Notes: a model not told the origin generated them from the sequence alone. A stretch of DNA of 64,000 bases from Lactococcus garvieae subsp. garvieae (GCF_029024465.1 NZ_CP118950.1:930001-994000), one strand, 5' to 3'; shown: positions 1-8,893, counted from the first letter of the stretch. Translations and numbers: made by a program.

Positions 1-77
1 CTTTTTTCTTTAGGCTGCGATGCTCTAGGAAAAAACGAAGCGTAACCCTAACTGTCGAAAACACAAGGAGGAAGCTT

Positions 78-2834
78 TTGGAATTTTATAAAAAAGCAAA
101 AGAAGAAGTTATTGCGGAGTTTTTGGTGGATCCCAAAACTGGCTTAACAGACGAACAAGTCCTGAAGCAAAGAGAGCTTTATGGCGAAAATAAACTACCT
201 GAAGAAGAGGAAGATTCTCATCTTAAATTATTCCTTAAGAGTTTTAAGGAACCTATTGTTATTGTGTTGCTTGGTGCTGTTGTACTCTCCTTTATGAGTT
301 CTTATCATGCCTTTCATTTTCAAAATGACAGCAAGCATGGGATGGAAGCAATGTATGAAGCTATCGCTATCTTGATCTTGATTCTTATCAATGCTTTTCT
401 CGGTTTTTATCAAGAAATGAGTGCACGTAAAAGCTTAAATGCACTCAAAGAGATGAATAACCGTTACGTGACTGTGTTGCGCAACGGGCAGTTTGAAAAA
501 ATCTTCTCAACAGAGCTTGTTGCGGGGGACATCGTTAAAGCTTCTTTAGGAGATTTTGTCGAAGCAGACCTACGTTGGATTGAAACCAATGAACTCCAAG
601 TTATCGAGTCGCATTTAACTGGAGAAGCCGATGCAATTAGCAAGCATACAGAAGTCATCCACGAGACGACAGAGCTAGGTGATCGTCATAATATGGGCTT
701 CTCAGGTTCAAGCGTTTCTGGCGGGCAAGGTTTGGGGATTGTTGTGGCTGTTGGAGAACATACCGAACTTGGTAAAATTGCCAAGTTGATTCAAGCCGTT
801 GAAAACCGGACATCACCGCTGCAAAATACAGTTCATAAGTTAACAAAAACATTGATGCAAGTTTCAGCCGGTATCGTCGTCTTTACCCTGGTAGTAGGGA
901 TCATCCAAGCTGGCGAATTAAGCATTGCATCAATTACATCTGTTTTATCGACCTCTATCGCTTTAGCTGTAGCCTCTATACCGGACGCCTTACCAGCTGT
1001 GCTCTCGATTGTCTTAACGATTGGTGCTGCCAAAATGGCGAAGAATAAAGGGCTGATCAAGTCGCTTAATAGTGTAGAAACACTGGGAAGTACTTCATAC
1101 ATCTGTTCGGATAAAACAGGAACACTTACCAAAAATGAAATGACCGTCACACATTTCTATACAAACGGCCAATATTATGAGGTATCTGGTCTAGGCTATA
1201 CTCCAGAAGGGGAAATTCGTAGTCTTTCCGAAGGCGAGCAAGAGTCTTCATATTCGGCCTTTATTGCAGGTGCCCTTTTGTGTAACGAGTCGGCGCTCAA
1301 AGAAGTCGAAGGAAAATTCGTGCCTTTTGGTAATCCAACTGAAATTGCCTTGACTGTTTTAGGGCAAAAAGCCGGGCGCACCAAAACTCAACTTTTAGAA
1401 TCGCATGAGCTCATTCGGACACTGCCTTTCACCAGTGACCGTAAAACAATGAGTGTCATTGTCAAAAAAGGCGACAACTATCTTCTTTATATCAAGGGAG
1501 CGCCGGATGTTTTAGTTGAGAAGAGCCGTGCCCTTTTAATTGATGGTGAATTAAATACTGAAGAAAGTGAAAAGCAAAAATTCATCACGACTGTAAATGA
1601 CTATGCAAATGAAGCTTTGCGTACCTTGGCAGTAGGTTACCGTATCCTGAGCAAGGAAGAAGCCGAGCATGGCCAGCTGGAAGATTTAGAAAAAGATATT
1701 ATCTTGACGGGGGTTGCAGGAATTATCGACCCTGCGCGTGAAGAAGTCAAAGCTTCTGTTAAAACATTGCAAGATGCTAGTGTTGAAGTCGTTATGATCA
1801 CAGGCGACCACGAAAATACGGCGCGGGCGATTGCCTATAATCTAGGGATTGTAAAATCCAAAGAAGCTAAAGTCATTAAAGGTATCGAAATTGAAGAAAT
1901 GACAGATGAGGAACTCTATGCTGTTGTTAAAACAACGAACGTTTATGCGCGTGTTTCTCCGGAACATAAGCAAAGAATAGTGAAACAACTGCAACAACAC
2001 GGAGAAGTTGTGGGCATGACAGGAGATGGTGTTAATGATGCACCAGCTCTGAGAGCAGCTGATATTGGAATTGCCATGGGAATCGCCGGAACTGAAGTAA
2101 CTAAGGATTCGGCTGATTTGATATTGCTTGATGATAAGTTTACCACGATTGAAAAAACAGTCGAAAACGGCAGAACCATTTATGCCAATATTAAGAACTT
2201 TATCCGTCATGAATTAACGACGAACGTCGCCGAAGTCCTTTCCCTCATCTTAGGGTTACTCTTCTTTACTGTAAGTATCGGGAATGTGGACTATACTACA
2301 CCAACTTTAACAGCCTTAATGGTACTTTGGGTTAATATGGTCAGTGACGCCGTGCCTTCATTCGCTCTGGGATACGATGTCGCTGAGTCAGACATCATGA
2401 ATGAAAAACCACGTGATCCTAAAGAATCTGTTCTTGCCAACTACACATGGTCAAGGGTCTTGATTCGAGGCACAATCATGGGCTTGATGGTCTTTGTAGC
2501 CTTTGTCTGGGCAGCAAAACAAGGCATGTCAAGTAATGAAGCACAAACAGTGGCTTTCTTAACACTTGTTTATGGCCAATTGTGGCATGTTTTTGATGCA
2601 AGAAGTTCACAAACCCTCTTCAGAAGAAATCCATTCGGCAATCCACGTTTAGTCCTCGCTGTTGCCTTTGCAGGTATTTCTTCCTTCTTAGTAACGATAA
2701 TCCCCTTCTTCAACGTTGTCATGGGAACTGCACCGTTGAGCTGGTCTGTTTATCTTCTTGTACTTTTTGTGCCAGCTTTACCCACTTTTATCCTATCAGG
2801 CATTAAAGAAATCTTTAAAGTGAAAATTTGGTAA
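78..2834 (+). CDS. P2A-type cation-transporting ATPase (Ca2+/Mn2+ exporter type)
   Basis: ATP-driven membrane pump of 918 residues that should export divalent cations. The actuator motif TGEA lies near residue 181, the phosphorylated Asp of DKTGTLT at 345 and the hinge motif GDGVNDAP near 650. The membrane ligands resemble SERCA: NVAE in M5 and NMVSD in M6 are present, but the M4 motif reads PDALP (D303) where classical Ca2+ pumps have PEGLP. Start is TTG with AAGGAGG eight bases upstream; no better ATG exists. In L. lactis the related yoaB is known to follow a Mn2+-sensing yybP-ykoY riboswitch, so Mn2+ export is a serious alternative to Ca2+. The window begins too close to the gene to see such an element; a T-run at bases 2-7 could be the end of its terminator. 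Confidence 0.9.
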   Translation: MEFYKKAKEEVIAEFLVDPKTGLTDEQVLKQRELYGENKLPEEEEDSHLKLFLKSFKEPIVIVLLGAVVLSFMSSYHAFHFQNDSKHGMEAMYEAIAILILILINAFLGFYQEMSARKSLNALKEMNNRYVTVLRNGQFEKIFSTELVAGDIVKASLGDFVEADLRWIETNELQVIESHLTGEADAISKHTEVIHETTELGDRHNMGFSGSSVSGGQGLGIVVAVGEHTELGKIAKLIQAVENRTSPLQNTVHKLTKTLMQVSAGIVVFTLVVGIIQAGELSIASITSVLSTSIALAVASIPDALPAVLSIVLTIGAAKMAKNKGLIKSLNSVETLGSTSYICSDKTGTLTKNEMTVTHFYTNGQYYEVSGLGYTPEGEIRSLSEGEQESSYSAFIAGALLCNESALKEVEGKFVPFGNPTEIALTVLGQKAGRTKTQLLESHELIRTLPFTSDRKTMSVIVKKGDNYLLYIKGAPDVLVEKSRALLIDGELNTEESEKQKFITTVNDYANEALRTLAVGYRILSKEEAEHGQLEDLEKDIILTGVAGIIDPAREEVKASVKTLQDASVEVVMITGDHENTARAIAYNLGIVKSKEAKVIKGIEIEEMTDEELYAVVKTTNVYARVSPEHKQRIVKQLQQHGEVVGMTGDGVNDAPALRAADIGIAMGIAGTEVTKDSADLILLDDKFTTIEKTVENGRTIYANIKNFIRHELTTNVAEVLSLILGLLFFTVSIGNVDYTTPTLTALMVLWVNMVSDAVPSFALGYDVAESDIMNEKPRDPKESVLANYTWSRVLIRGTIMGLMVFVAFVWAAKQGMSSNEAQTVAFLTLVYGQLWHVFDARSSQTLFRRNPFGNPRLVLAVAFAGISSFLVTIIPFFNVVMGTAPLSWSVYLLVLFVPALPTFILSGIKEIFKVKIW

Positions 2835-2843
2835 AGAGAACTT

Positions 2844-2873
2844 TTGAGATGTGTAGCTATAATATGCTAAAAT
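2844..2873 (+). promoter_or_regulatory. Promoter of the small LapA-like gene
   Basis: TTGAGA (2844-2849) and extended -10 TGCTAAAAT (2865-2873) are separated by 18 bp, directly ahead of the small membrane protein gene. The ATPase upstream has no obvious terminator, so some read-through is possible. Confidence 0.55.
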
Positions 2874-2907
2874 AGCAGTATAGTAATCCTGGAAAGGAAG
2901 TGTACAC

Positions 2908-3114
2908 ATGGAAAAAGTAAAAAGCTTTTTTACAGCAAAAAGAATTTTAGTTCTCTTGATTCTTTTGCTTATCGTAATTTTTGCAGTTCTTAATTTCTCA
3001 CCTGTTCGCGTTAATATGCTCTTCTTTAACATTGACATTCCGATGTTCTACGGTATTATAGCTGTAGGGTTGATTGGCTTTGTGTGTGGGTATGTGATAC
3101 GTGGGAGAAAATAG
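2908..3114 (+). CDS. Small membrane protein, LapA-domain (DUF1049)-like
   Basis: A 68-residue protein with two hydrophobic helices (about residues 12-29 and 42-63) joined by a short polar stretch with NFSPVRVNMLFF, and a basic C-terminus ending RGRK. This two-helix plan with an N-F/V-x-V pattern between helices is that of LapA-domain proteins, which are common in lactobacilli and of unknown function there. Start ATG follows GGAAAGGAAG. It has its own promoter and a strong terminator, so it is a single-gene unit. Confidence 0.7.
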   Translation: MEKVKSFFTAKRILVLLILLLIVIFAVLNFSPVRVNMLFFNIDIPMFYGIIAVGLIGFVCGYVIRGRK

Positions 3115-3127
3115 CCTACAAAAAGCA

Positions 3128-3160
3128 AGACTGAAGTGTGCTACGCTTCAGTCTTTTTTA
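3128..3160 (+). terminator. Rho-independent terminator
   Basis: Stem AAGACTGAAG/CTTCAGTCTT (3128-3137 with 3147-3156) followed by a T-run; ends the small membrane protein unit. Confidence 0.9.
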
Positions 3161-3230
3161 TATTGTTAGGTTTTACTTCACAAAAATATTAGAATTTAGA
3201 AAGGAGATTAAAAAGAAATGAGTACATGGT

Positions 3231-4592
3231 ATGGAAGAATTAATCCGTTTCTACATCAAAAAGAAGGAGTTTGAAAAACTTCAAGTTATTCTTAATGATT
3301 TACAAAAACATGAGTTAAAAGAGATATTTGAGCATCTTAAACAAGATGAACAGCTTGTGTTGTTTGAAGTTCTTCCAGAGGAAAAAGCGGTTGAGTTGTT
3401 TAAAATACTGGGGCTTCATCATCAAAAAAATAGTGTAGAAGTACTCCAAGCACCGATGGTGCAAACCTTTCTGAATCATTTGTCCTCCAACGATCGTATC
3501 CGTCTTTTTGATCGACTGCCCGAAAAGCGCGTGCAGAGTTTTCTTGGCCTGTTAACCAAAGATAATAAAGCGATCACACTTCAGCTTCAAGCCCACCTTC
3601 CCGAAACAGCCGGTCGGATTATGACAACGGAATTCGTCACCTTGACCCACGACATGAGCCAAGAAGAGGCCTTGGCGAAAGTCACAGAGGAAGCCATGCG
3701 TAAGGAAAACATCTATATTTTGTTTGTTATTGACGAGAAGCGAGAGCTCACTGGTTTTATAACCTTACATCGGCTTTTGATGATGGCACCCACAGCAGTA
3801 ATTAATGAACATATGTCACGTCAACCGATTTCTGTTAAAACTTCTGTTGATCAAGAAAAGGTGGCACAAAAAGTCAAAGAACTGGATGTGATGGCTTTAG
3901 CTGTGGTGGACGATGCCAATAGATTAGTAGGGATAGTGACCTTTGATGATGCCATGGAAATTCTGGAAGAAGAAGCAACAGAAGACATTTTGAACCAAGC
4001 GGGTTTATCGGACTTGAAAGATACAGAGGAGGACCGCAGTAAACTGCTTATTAATGGCAAGTTAAACAAGATTTTGGCAGTACGTTTGCCCTTTCTTTTA
4101 GCCACCTTGTTGTTAAGTATGCTTTCTGGTTTAGTCATTGAAAATTTTGAACAAACTTTAGAATCCATCGCAATGGTGGCAATTTTTATTCCTTTGATTA
4201 TGGGCATGGGTGGAAATATCGGAACACAATCTTCCACGGTCTTTACACGAGGCTTGGTTTTGGGGCACATTGAGATTGAGAACTTCCTCGAGCATTTCTT
4301 CAAGGAATTACGTGTAGGTTTGACCATTGGGGCATTGATGGGAATTATGGCGGGGTTAATGGCGAGCTTATGGCTAGGCTTTCCGATGTTAGGTTTGGCA
4401 GTTGGTTTAGCTCTTTTTGCGACGATGACCGTTGCTTCCTTGCTGGGTTTTTTAGTCCCTTTTATCTTAATCAAATTAAACATAGACCAAGCTGCCGGTT
4501 CAGCACCAATTATTACAACGATTAAAGATTTAGTGGCTTTACTGATTTACTTCACCTGTATCTCGCTTTTTCTGGGTCATCTTATTACATGA
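3231..4592 (+). CDS. mgtE: Magnesium transporter MgtE
   Basis: A 453-residue Mg2+ channel/transporter. The order is N-terminal helical MgtE domain (about 1-125), a CBS pair (about 130-255) acting as the Mg2+ gate sensor, and a five-helix membrane domain (about 280-453) containing the conserved GNIGTQSST segment. The start is odd. ATG 3231 is the first in-frame start after an in-frame TGA at 3219, but the good SD AAGGAG (3201-3206) is 24 bases away and instead fits ATG 3218, which opens a different frame (18 codons, ending inside mgtE). Either the short ORF is a coupled leader or one base is extra near 3229, in which case the protein would begin MSTW before MEELIRF. Confidence 0.92.
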   Translation: MEELIRFYIKKKEFEKLQVILNDLQKHELKEIFEHLKQDEQLVLFEVLPEEKAVELFKILGLHHQKNSVEVLQAPMVQTFLNHLSSNDRIRLFDRLPEKRVQSFLGLLTKDNKAITLQLQAHLPETAGRIMTTEFVTLTHDMSQEEALAKVTEEAMRKENIYILFVIDEKRELTGFITLHRLLMMAPTAVINEHMSRQPISVKTSVDQEKVAQKVKELDVMALAVVDDANRLVGIVTFDDAMEILEEEATEDILNQAGLSDLKDTEEDRSKLLINGKLNKILAVRLPFLLATLLLSMLSGLVIENFEQTLESIAMVAIFIPLIMGMGGNIGTQSSTVFTRGLVLGHIEIENFLEHFFKELRVGLTIGALMGIMAGLMASLWLGFPMLGLAVGLALFATMTVASLLGFLVPFILIKLNIDQAAGSAPIITTIKDLVALLIYFTCISLFLGHLIT

Positions 4593-4620
4593 GTTTGATA
4601 AGATAGAAAAACTCAAATTC

Positions 4621-4629
4621 TGTTAAAAT
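4621..4629 (+). promoter_or_regulatory. Extended -10 promoter giving a near-leaderless mRNA
   Basis: TGTTAAAAT (4621-4629) is an extended -10 element ending eight bases before the ATG at 4638. The expected transcription start falls at or one to two bases before the ATG, and there is no Shine-Dalgarno sequence. Confidence 0.55.
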
Positions 4630-4637
4630 AGACAAAT

Positions 4638-5342
4638 ATGAGACTAGATCATTACCTGTTCCTCAATGGATGGAAGGACAAGAAAGAACGCAAACGTTTG
4701 ATACAGACCAGAAAGATTACAATTGATGGAGAAGTAGAGTATAACTTAAGTCGCAATGTCGATCCCCAGATGCATGAAATTTTTGTCCATCAGCAACAGC
4801 TCACAGCATTCGGGCATTGTTATTTTATGATGAATAAGCCAGCTGGCGTACTTTCTGCCAATAAAGATGAACAATTGCCCACATACCGATCCCTTTTGAA
4901 AGAAAACAATGGTGCGCTCTATCCTGTGGGACGGCTTGACTTTTTAACGACGGGATTATTATTCATCACGGATAATGGACCACTTGGCATCGATATGCTT
5001 AAGCCACAGCAGCATGTTTCTAAGACCTATTTCGTAGAGACATGGGAACCACTTGAAGAGCGTGATAAAGCTGCCTTTGCGGCAGGAATTGAGTTTATCG
5101 GTGGTGTTCATACGCAGCCCGCTCAACTCGAAATTTTAGATGCGCATCATGCTAGAGTTACCATTCAAGAAGGCAAATACCATCAGGTCAAGAAGATGTT
5201 CTTAGCTTTAGGCAAAAAGGTTGAACAATTACAACGGTTAAGTTTTGGGCCGCTGGTCTTGGATGAGCACTTACAACCAGGCGCTTATCGCCCTCTTACG
5301 CAGCAAGAAATTTTGAGTCTGAAGCCTTATATGAGAAAGTAA
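4638..5342 (+). CDS. 16S rRNA pseudouridine synthase, RsuA/RluE family
   Basis: A 234-residue enzyme that isomerises a uridine in rRNA. It has an N-terminal S4 RNA-binding segment (MRLDHYLFLNGW, about 1-45) and the catalytic RLD motif with Asp101 in PVGRLDFLTTG, then the KTY and GKYHQVKKM motifs of the family. Length matches RsuA-type enzymes of Gram-positives. It follows mgtE by 45 bases but appears to have its own leaderless promoter. The exact target (U516 in E. coli) is assigned by family only. Confidence 0.88.
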   Translation: MRLDHYLFLNGWKDKKERKRLIQTRKITIDGEVEYNLSRNVDPQMHEIFVHQQQLTAFGHCYFMMNKPAGVLSANKDEQLPTYRSLLKENNGALYPVGRLDFLTTGLLFITDNGPLGIDMLKPQQHVSKTYFVETWEPLEERDKAAFAAGIEFIGGVHTQPAQLEILDAHHARVTIQEGKYHQVKKMFLALGKKVEQLQRLSFGPLVLDEHLQPGAYRPLTQQEILSLKPYMRK

Positions 5343-5348
5343 GATTCT

Positions 5349-5386
5349 TTGACAGTCTGATAGGGCAAGTGTTATAATCATTATCA
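5349..5386 (+). promoter_or_regulatory. gpx promoter with PerR/Fur-like box
   Basis: TTGACA (5349-5354), 18-bp spacer and TATAAT (5373-5378) form a near-consensus promoter. The 15-bp sequence TTATAATCATTATCA (5372-5386) overlaps the -10 and differs at one base from the PerR box TTATAATnATTATAA; it also differs at one base from a Fur 7-1-7 box. Peroxide-responsive repression of glutathione peroxidase is the natural reading. Confidence 0.7.
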
Positions 5387-5417
5387 CTTAAAGCCGATGG
5401 AGAAAGGAAGTGTCATT

Positions 5418-5906
5418 ATGTCTATTTATGATTTTACAGTGAAGGGAAAACAAGGAGATGATATCTCTTTAGCCGACTATAAAGGAAAAGTTCTACTTGT
5501 GGTGAATACTGCGACAAAATGTGGTTTCACACCACAGTATGATGGGCTACAAAAACTTTATGACACATACAAAGAAGAAGGATTTGAAATTCTCGATTTT
5601 CCTTGTAATCAATTTAAAGAACAAGCGCCAGGCACAGCTGATGAAATTGATCAGTTTTGTACATTGAACTATGGTACAACTTTTCCACGCTTTCAAAAAA
5701 TTGATGTCAATGGTGCGGATGAGAGTCCACTCTACACTTGGTTAAAAGAAGAAAAAGGAAGCCCGCTGGGGAAAAAAATCAAGTGGAATTTCACGAAGTT
5801 CTTGATCAATGCTCAAGGAGAAGTTGTCGCACGTTATGCACCGGCAACAGAGCCTGAAAAAATTGCGAAAGATATTAAAAAAGAGCTTGAAAAAGTAGAA
5901 AAATAG
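5418..5906 (+). CDS. gpx: Glutathione peroxidase (Cys type)
   Basis: A 162-residue thiol peroxidase of the glutathione peroxidase family that reduces peroxides. The peroxidatic Cys35 sits in NTATKCGFTPQY, followed by FPCNQF and the WNFTKF motif carrying catalytic-site Gln and Trp. An in-frame ATG at 5397 exists but ATG 5418 has the SD AAGGAAG and matches the family N-terminus, so it is preferred. A PerR/Fur-like box overlaps its promoter. The same window encodes GshF, so glutathione should be available; many such enzymes prefer thioredoxin, so the reductant is not settled. Confidence 0.9.
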   Translation: MSIYDFTVKGKQGDDISLADYKGKVLLVVNTATKCGFTPQYDGLQKLYDTYKEEGFEILDFPCNQFKEQAPGTADEIDQFCTLNYGTTFPRFQKIDVNGADESPLYTWLKEEKGSPLGKKIKWNFTKFLINAQGEVVARYAPATEPEKIAKDIKKELEKVEK

Positions 5907-5928
5907 GAGCATGTGCCTCCTGTTTTTT
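5900..5928 (+). terminator. Terminator after gpx
   Basis: Short stem AGGAG/CTCCT (5905-5909, 5917-5921) flanked by A-rich and T-rich arms, followed by TTTTTT. Confidence 0.65.
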
Positions 5929-5972
5929 CTTTTGGAATCATTATAAAGAAGCTCATATTTAGAGCTGGTTTA

Positions 5973-5981
5973 TGCTATAAT
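5973..5981 (+). promoter_or_regulatory. Extended -10 of a leaderless gene
   Basis: TGCTATAAT (5973-5981) ends six bases before the ATG at 5988. The predicted first transcribed base is the A of the start codon and there is no SD sequence. Confidence 0.65.
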
Positions 5982-5987
5982 TGAGTC

Positions 5988-6839
5988 ATGAATATTCTGC
6001 TCGAAATCCAAACGAAATTAAGAGAACTTTCCCCTAACGAGTCAAAAGTTGGCAAGTATGTTCTCGCTTTTCCTGAGGCTGTTATCAACCTAAGCACCCA
6101 AGACATTGCTAAAAACAGTCAAGTGTCCCCTGCTACAGTTATTCGTTTTGTCAAATCTATCGGACTTGAAGGTGTTCCCCAACTTAAACAGCAGCTTTCC
6201 GTCTGGAAGGCGAGCGCCCAATCGGAGACAGATTTTCAAGAATTACGTCCTAATGAAGAGATTGATTCGATAAAATCAAAATTAAAAGCGCGTATTAACC
6301 ATATGACGGAACTCGTTAATGGTCATTTAAACAATGAGAGGCTTGCCCAAACGGTTGATTTGATTGATGATGCGGAGCTCATCTTTATTTTCGGGATTGG
6401 GGCTTCTTTTCTCGTGGCACAAGACTTGGCTCAAAAACTGAACCGTATTGGAAAAATCAGTATTTGTGCAGATAATACGCATACGATGGCTGTGAATTTA
6501 ACCAATAATAACCAAAAGAAACTCTTTATCGCCGTGAGTGACCGAGGGGAATCGCGTGAGGTTCTGGCCATGCTTGATTTGGCTCAAGCTGAAAAGATTG
6601 AGACCATTGCGATTACCGGTATCGAAAGCTCAAGCCTTGCTAAACGTGCTGAATATCCTCTTATATCTTTGTCAGGAGAGAATTTTGAGTTTAGGCATGC
6701 GGCTACAGTTTCAATGCTGGCACAATTGTATCTTATCGATTTGCTCTTTTACGCCTATGTCAGCAAAAACTTTGATGATGCGCGTGAATCAGTGATTCGT
6801 TCCTTAGATATCGTCCGGAAATTGGAAAAAAATTATTGA
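5988..6839 (+). CDS. RpiR/MurR-family transcriptional regulator
   Basis: A 283-residue regulator with an N-terminal HTH (about 1-77, including NSQVSPATVIRFVKSIGL) and a C-terminal SIS sugar-phosphate-binding domain (about 125-255, with IFGIGASFLVAQDLAQK). Such proteins sense phosphosugars. It stands alone between gpx and an ABC-F gene, with a terminator behind it. The MurNAc-type operon starting near 12.8 kb is a possible but unproven target. Expression seems to be from a leaderless promoter. Confidence 0.85.
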   Translation: MNILLEIQTKLRELSPNESKVGKYVLAFPEAVINLSTQDIAKNSQVSPATVIRFVKSIGLEGVPQLKQQLSVWKASAQSETDFQELRPNEEIDSIKSKLKARINHMTELVNGHLNNERLAQTVDLIDDAELIFIFGIGASFLVAQDLAQKLNRIGKISICADNTHTMAVNLTNNNQKKLFIAVSDRGESREVLAMLDLAQAEKIETIAITGIESSSLAKRAEYPLISLSGENFEFRHAATVSMLAQLYLIDLLFYAYVSKNFDDARESVIRSLDIVRKLEKNY

Positions 6840-6858
6840 TGTGAAGTTAAACATAAAA

Positions 6859-6911
6859 AAAACAGTAAAAATCTTGGCGTCTTCATTGGCAAACGGGATT
6901 TTTACTGTTTT
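6859..6911 (+). terminator. Long terminator hairpin
   Basis: Fifteen-bp arms AAAACAGTAAAAATC (6859-6873) and GATTTTTACTGTTTT (6897-6911) with a 23-base loop, after the RpiR-type gene and just ahead of the ABC-F promoter. Confidence 0.8.
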
Positions 6912-6931
6912 CTTTACCTTAAACTTTTTTA

Positions 6932-6940
6932 TGTTAAAAT
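6932..6940 (+). promoter_or_regulatory. Extended -10 of a leaderless gene
   Basis: TGTTAAAAT (6932-6940) ends six bases before ATG 6947, so transcription should begin at the start codon. A weak -35 TTTACC (6913-6918) is 16 bp upstream. Confidence 0.6.
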
Positions 6941-6946
6941 AGAAGA

Positions 6947-8851
6947 ATGATTTTACTACAAGGGAATGGGATAGCACGCACTTTTGGTGGCGATGTTTTA
7001 TTCGAAAATATAAACTTTAATCTTCAGGACCACTCACGCATGGCTTTAGTTGGAAGGAATGGTGCGGGGAAATCAACTTTATTGAAGATTATTGCAGGTG
7101 TTGAAGAACCTTCAGCCGGCGCGATTTCTAAAGTCAAGGACCTGCATTTAAATTATTTGGCTCAAGATACAGGACTTTCTTCAGAATTAACCATTTTTGA
7201 AGAAATGTTGACGGTCTTTGAAAAGCTGCGTCAAACAGAGCAACTCTTGCGTCAGATGGAATTACAGATGTCGGAGGTTACGGGTACTGACTTAGAAAGT
7301 TTGATGCACCGTTATGACGCTTTATCTGAAGAATTCCGTCAAGCGAATGGTTTTACCTATGAAGCAGAGATAAAGTCGGTACTTAACGGATTTCGTTTTG
7401 ATGAGAAGATGTGGGACCGAGATATTTCTTCCTTATCTGGTGGACAAAAAACACGATTGGCTCTGGCAAAAATGCTTTTAGAAAAGCCAGATTTGTTGAT
7501 TTTGGATGAACCAACCAACCATTTGGATATTGAAACGCTGGCGTGGTTAGAAACTTACCTGAAAAACTATTCAGGAAGTCTTTTGATTGTCAGTCACGAC
7601 CGTTATTTCCTGGATAAGGTTGTCACAGAGACCTTGGAGATTTCACGCGGCAAGCTGACACGCTTTGCAGGAAATTACAGTAAATATATCGAACTCAAAG
7701 CAGAGATGCTCGCCAGTGAGCAAAAGAACTATGACAAGCAACAAAAAGAAATTGAAAAACTAGAAGACTTTGTTGCTCGAAATATGGTTCGTGCCTCCAC
7801 TACAAAACGTGCACAGTCACGTCAGAAAAAGTTGGAAAAGATGGAACGTATCGAAGCTACAGCTGGAAGTGAAGCTGCTGCACATATGACCTTTTCTCCA
7901 GCTAAAAAGTCAGGCAATATCGTTCTTACAGTAGAAGATGCGGCAGTGGGATACGATAAAGTCCTCGCAGAACCCATCAATATCGATACCCGCAAGCATG
8001 ATGCCATTGCTATTGTAGGACCCAACGGTATCGGGAAAACAACATTGATCAAGTCGATTATTGGTCAAATTCCCCTTCTCAAGGGCCAGGTGAAGCTTGG
8101 TGCGAATGTCGACTTAGGATACTATGACCAAGAACAAGGGCGTCTCACGCCTTCTAATAGTGTTCTTGATGAGATTTGGAATGAGCACCGTCTCTTACCA
8201 GAAGTAGAAATACGTAATCTTTTAGGGGCTTTCCTTTTCAGCGGTGAAGATGTGAAAAAGACAGTTTCAATGTTATCGGGGGGAGAAAAAGCACGTCTTC
8301 TTTTGGCGAAACTGGCCATGCAACATGACAATTTTCTTGTCTTGGATGAACCTACCAACCACTTGGATATTGATAGCCGTGAAGTTTTGGAGAATAGCTT
8401 GATTGACTTTGACGGTACCTTACTTTTTGTCAGTCATGACCGTTACTTTATCAATCGGGTTGCGACCAAAGTTCTTGAAATATCACCTCAAGGAAGTAAA
8501 CTTTATCTGGGTGATTATGATTACTATTTAGAGAAAAAACATCAAGAAGAAGAGGCGAAACAAGAAGTTGTTTTGGAAGAAAAGCCAGAAAGTTCAGGTC
8601 AGATGGACTACGCCCAACAGAAGGAAGCGCAGAAAATCCGCCGCAAACTCGAACGTGAAGTCAATGCTGCGGAAGAAAAACTTGCTGATTTGGAACAGCA
8701 AAGCGAAGAGATTTCCCAAGCCATGCTAGATGTAACGGATGACTTTGTGAAACTAGGCGAACTCCAAGCCGCGCTTGACCAACTCGCTGAACAAAAAGAA
8801 GAAACAGAGCTGAATTTACTGGAAGCAATGGAAAACTTAGAAAGTTTATGA
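6947..8851 (+). CDS. ABC-F family ATPase (YdiF-like ribosome-associated factor)
   Basis: A 634-residue soluble protein with two ABC cassettes and no membrane domain. Cassette 1 has Walker A GRNGAGKST (about 36), SGGQ (about 163) and DEPTNHLD; cassette 2 has GPNGIGKTT (about 357), SGGEK and DEPTNHLD. Between them lies a basic linker rich in ARNMVRASTTKRAQSR, and the C-terminal 80 residues form a charged coiled coil. This is the plan of ABC-F translation factors such as B. subtilis YdiF. Antibiotic resistance is not implied. The mRNA appears leaderless. Confidence 0.9.
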   Translation: MILLQGNGIARTFGGDVLFENINFNLQDHSRMALVGRNGAGKSTLLKIIAGVEEPSAGAISKVKDLHLNYLAQDTGLSSELTIFEEMLTVFEKLRQTEQLLRQMELQMSEVTGTDLESLMHRYDALSEEFRQANGFTYEAEIKSVLNGFRFDEKMWDRDISSLSGGQKTRLALAKMLLEKPDLLILDEPTNHLDIETLAWLETYLKNYSGSLLIVSHDRYFLDKVVTETLEISRGKLTRFAGNYSKYIELKAEMLASEQKNYDKQQKEIEKLEDFVARNMVRASTTKRAQSRQKKLEKMERIEATAGSEAAAHMTFSPAKKSGNIVLTVEDAAVGYDKVLAEPINIDTRKHDAIAIVGPNGIGKTTLIKSIIGQIPLLKGQVKLGANVDLGYYDQEQGRLTPSNSVLDEIWNEHRLLPEVEIRNLLGAFLFSGEDVKKTVSMLSGGEKARLLLAKLAMQHDNFLVLDEPTNHLDIDSREVLENSLIDFDGTLLFVSHDRYFINRVATKVLEISPQGSKLYLGDYDYYLEKKHQEEEAKQEVVLEEKPESSGQMDYAQQKEAQKIRRKLEREVNAAEEKLADLEQQSEEISQAMLDVTDDFVKLGELQAALDQLAEQKEETELNLLEAMENLESL

Positions 8852-8880
8852 TTGCAAACTTGCAGTAAATCTGTTAGACT
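8852..8880 (+). promoter_or_regulatory. pyrE promoter
   Basis: TTGCAA (8852-8857), 17-bp spacer, TAGACT (8875-8880); starts the attenuated pyrimidine transcript. Confidence 0.6.
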
Positions 8881-8893
8881 ATATAACAAGAAA

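Noticed and set aside
3851-4483. 210-codon minus-strand ORF inside mgtE
   Set aside because: Lys/Ser/Thr-rich translation typical of an antisense shadow of a membrane protein gene; no SD.
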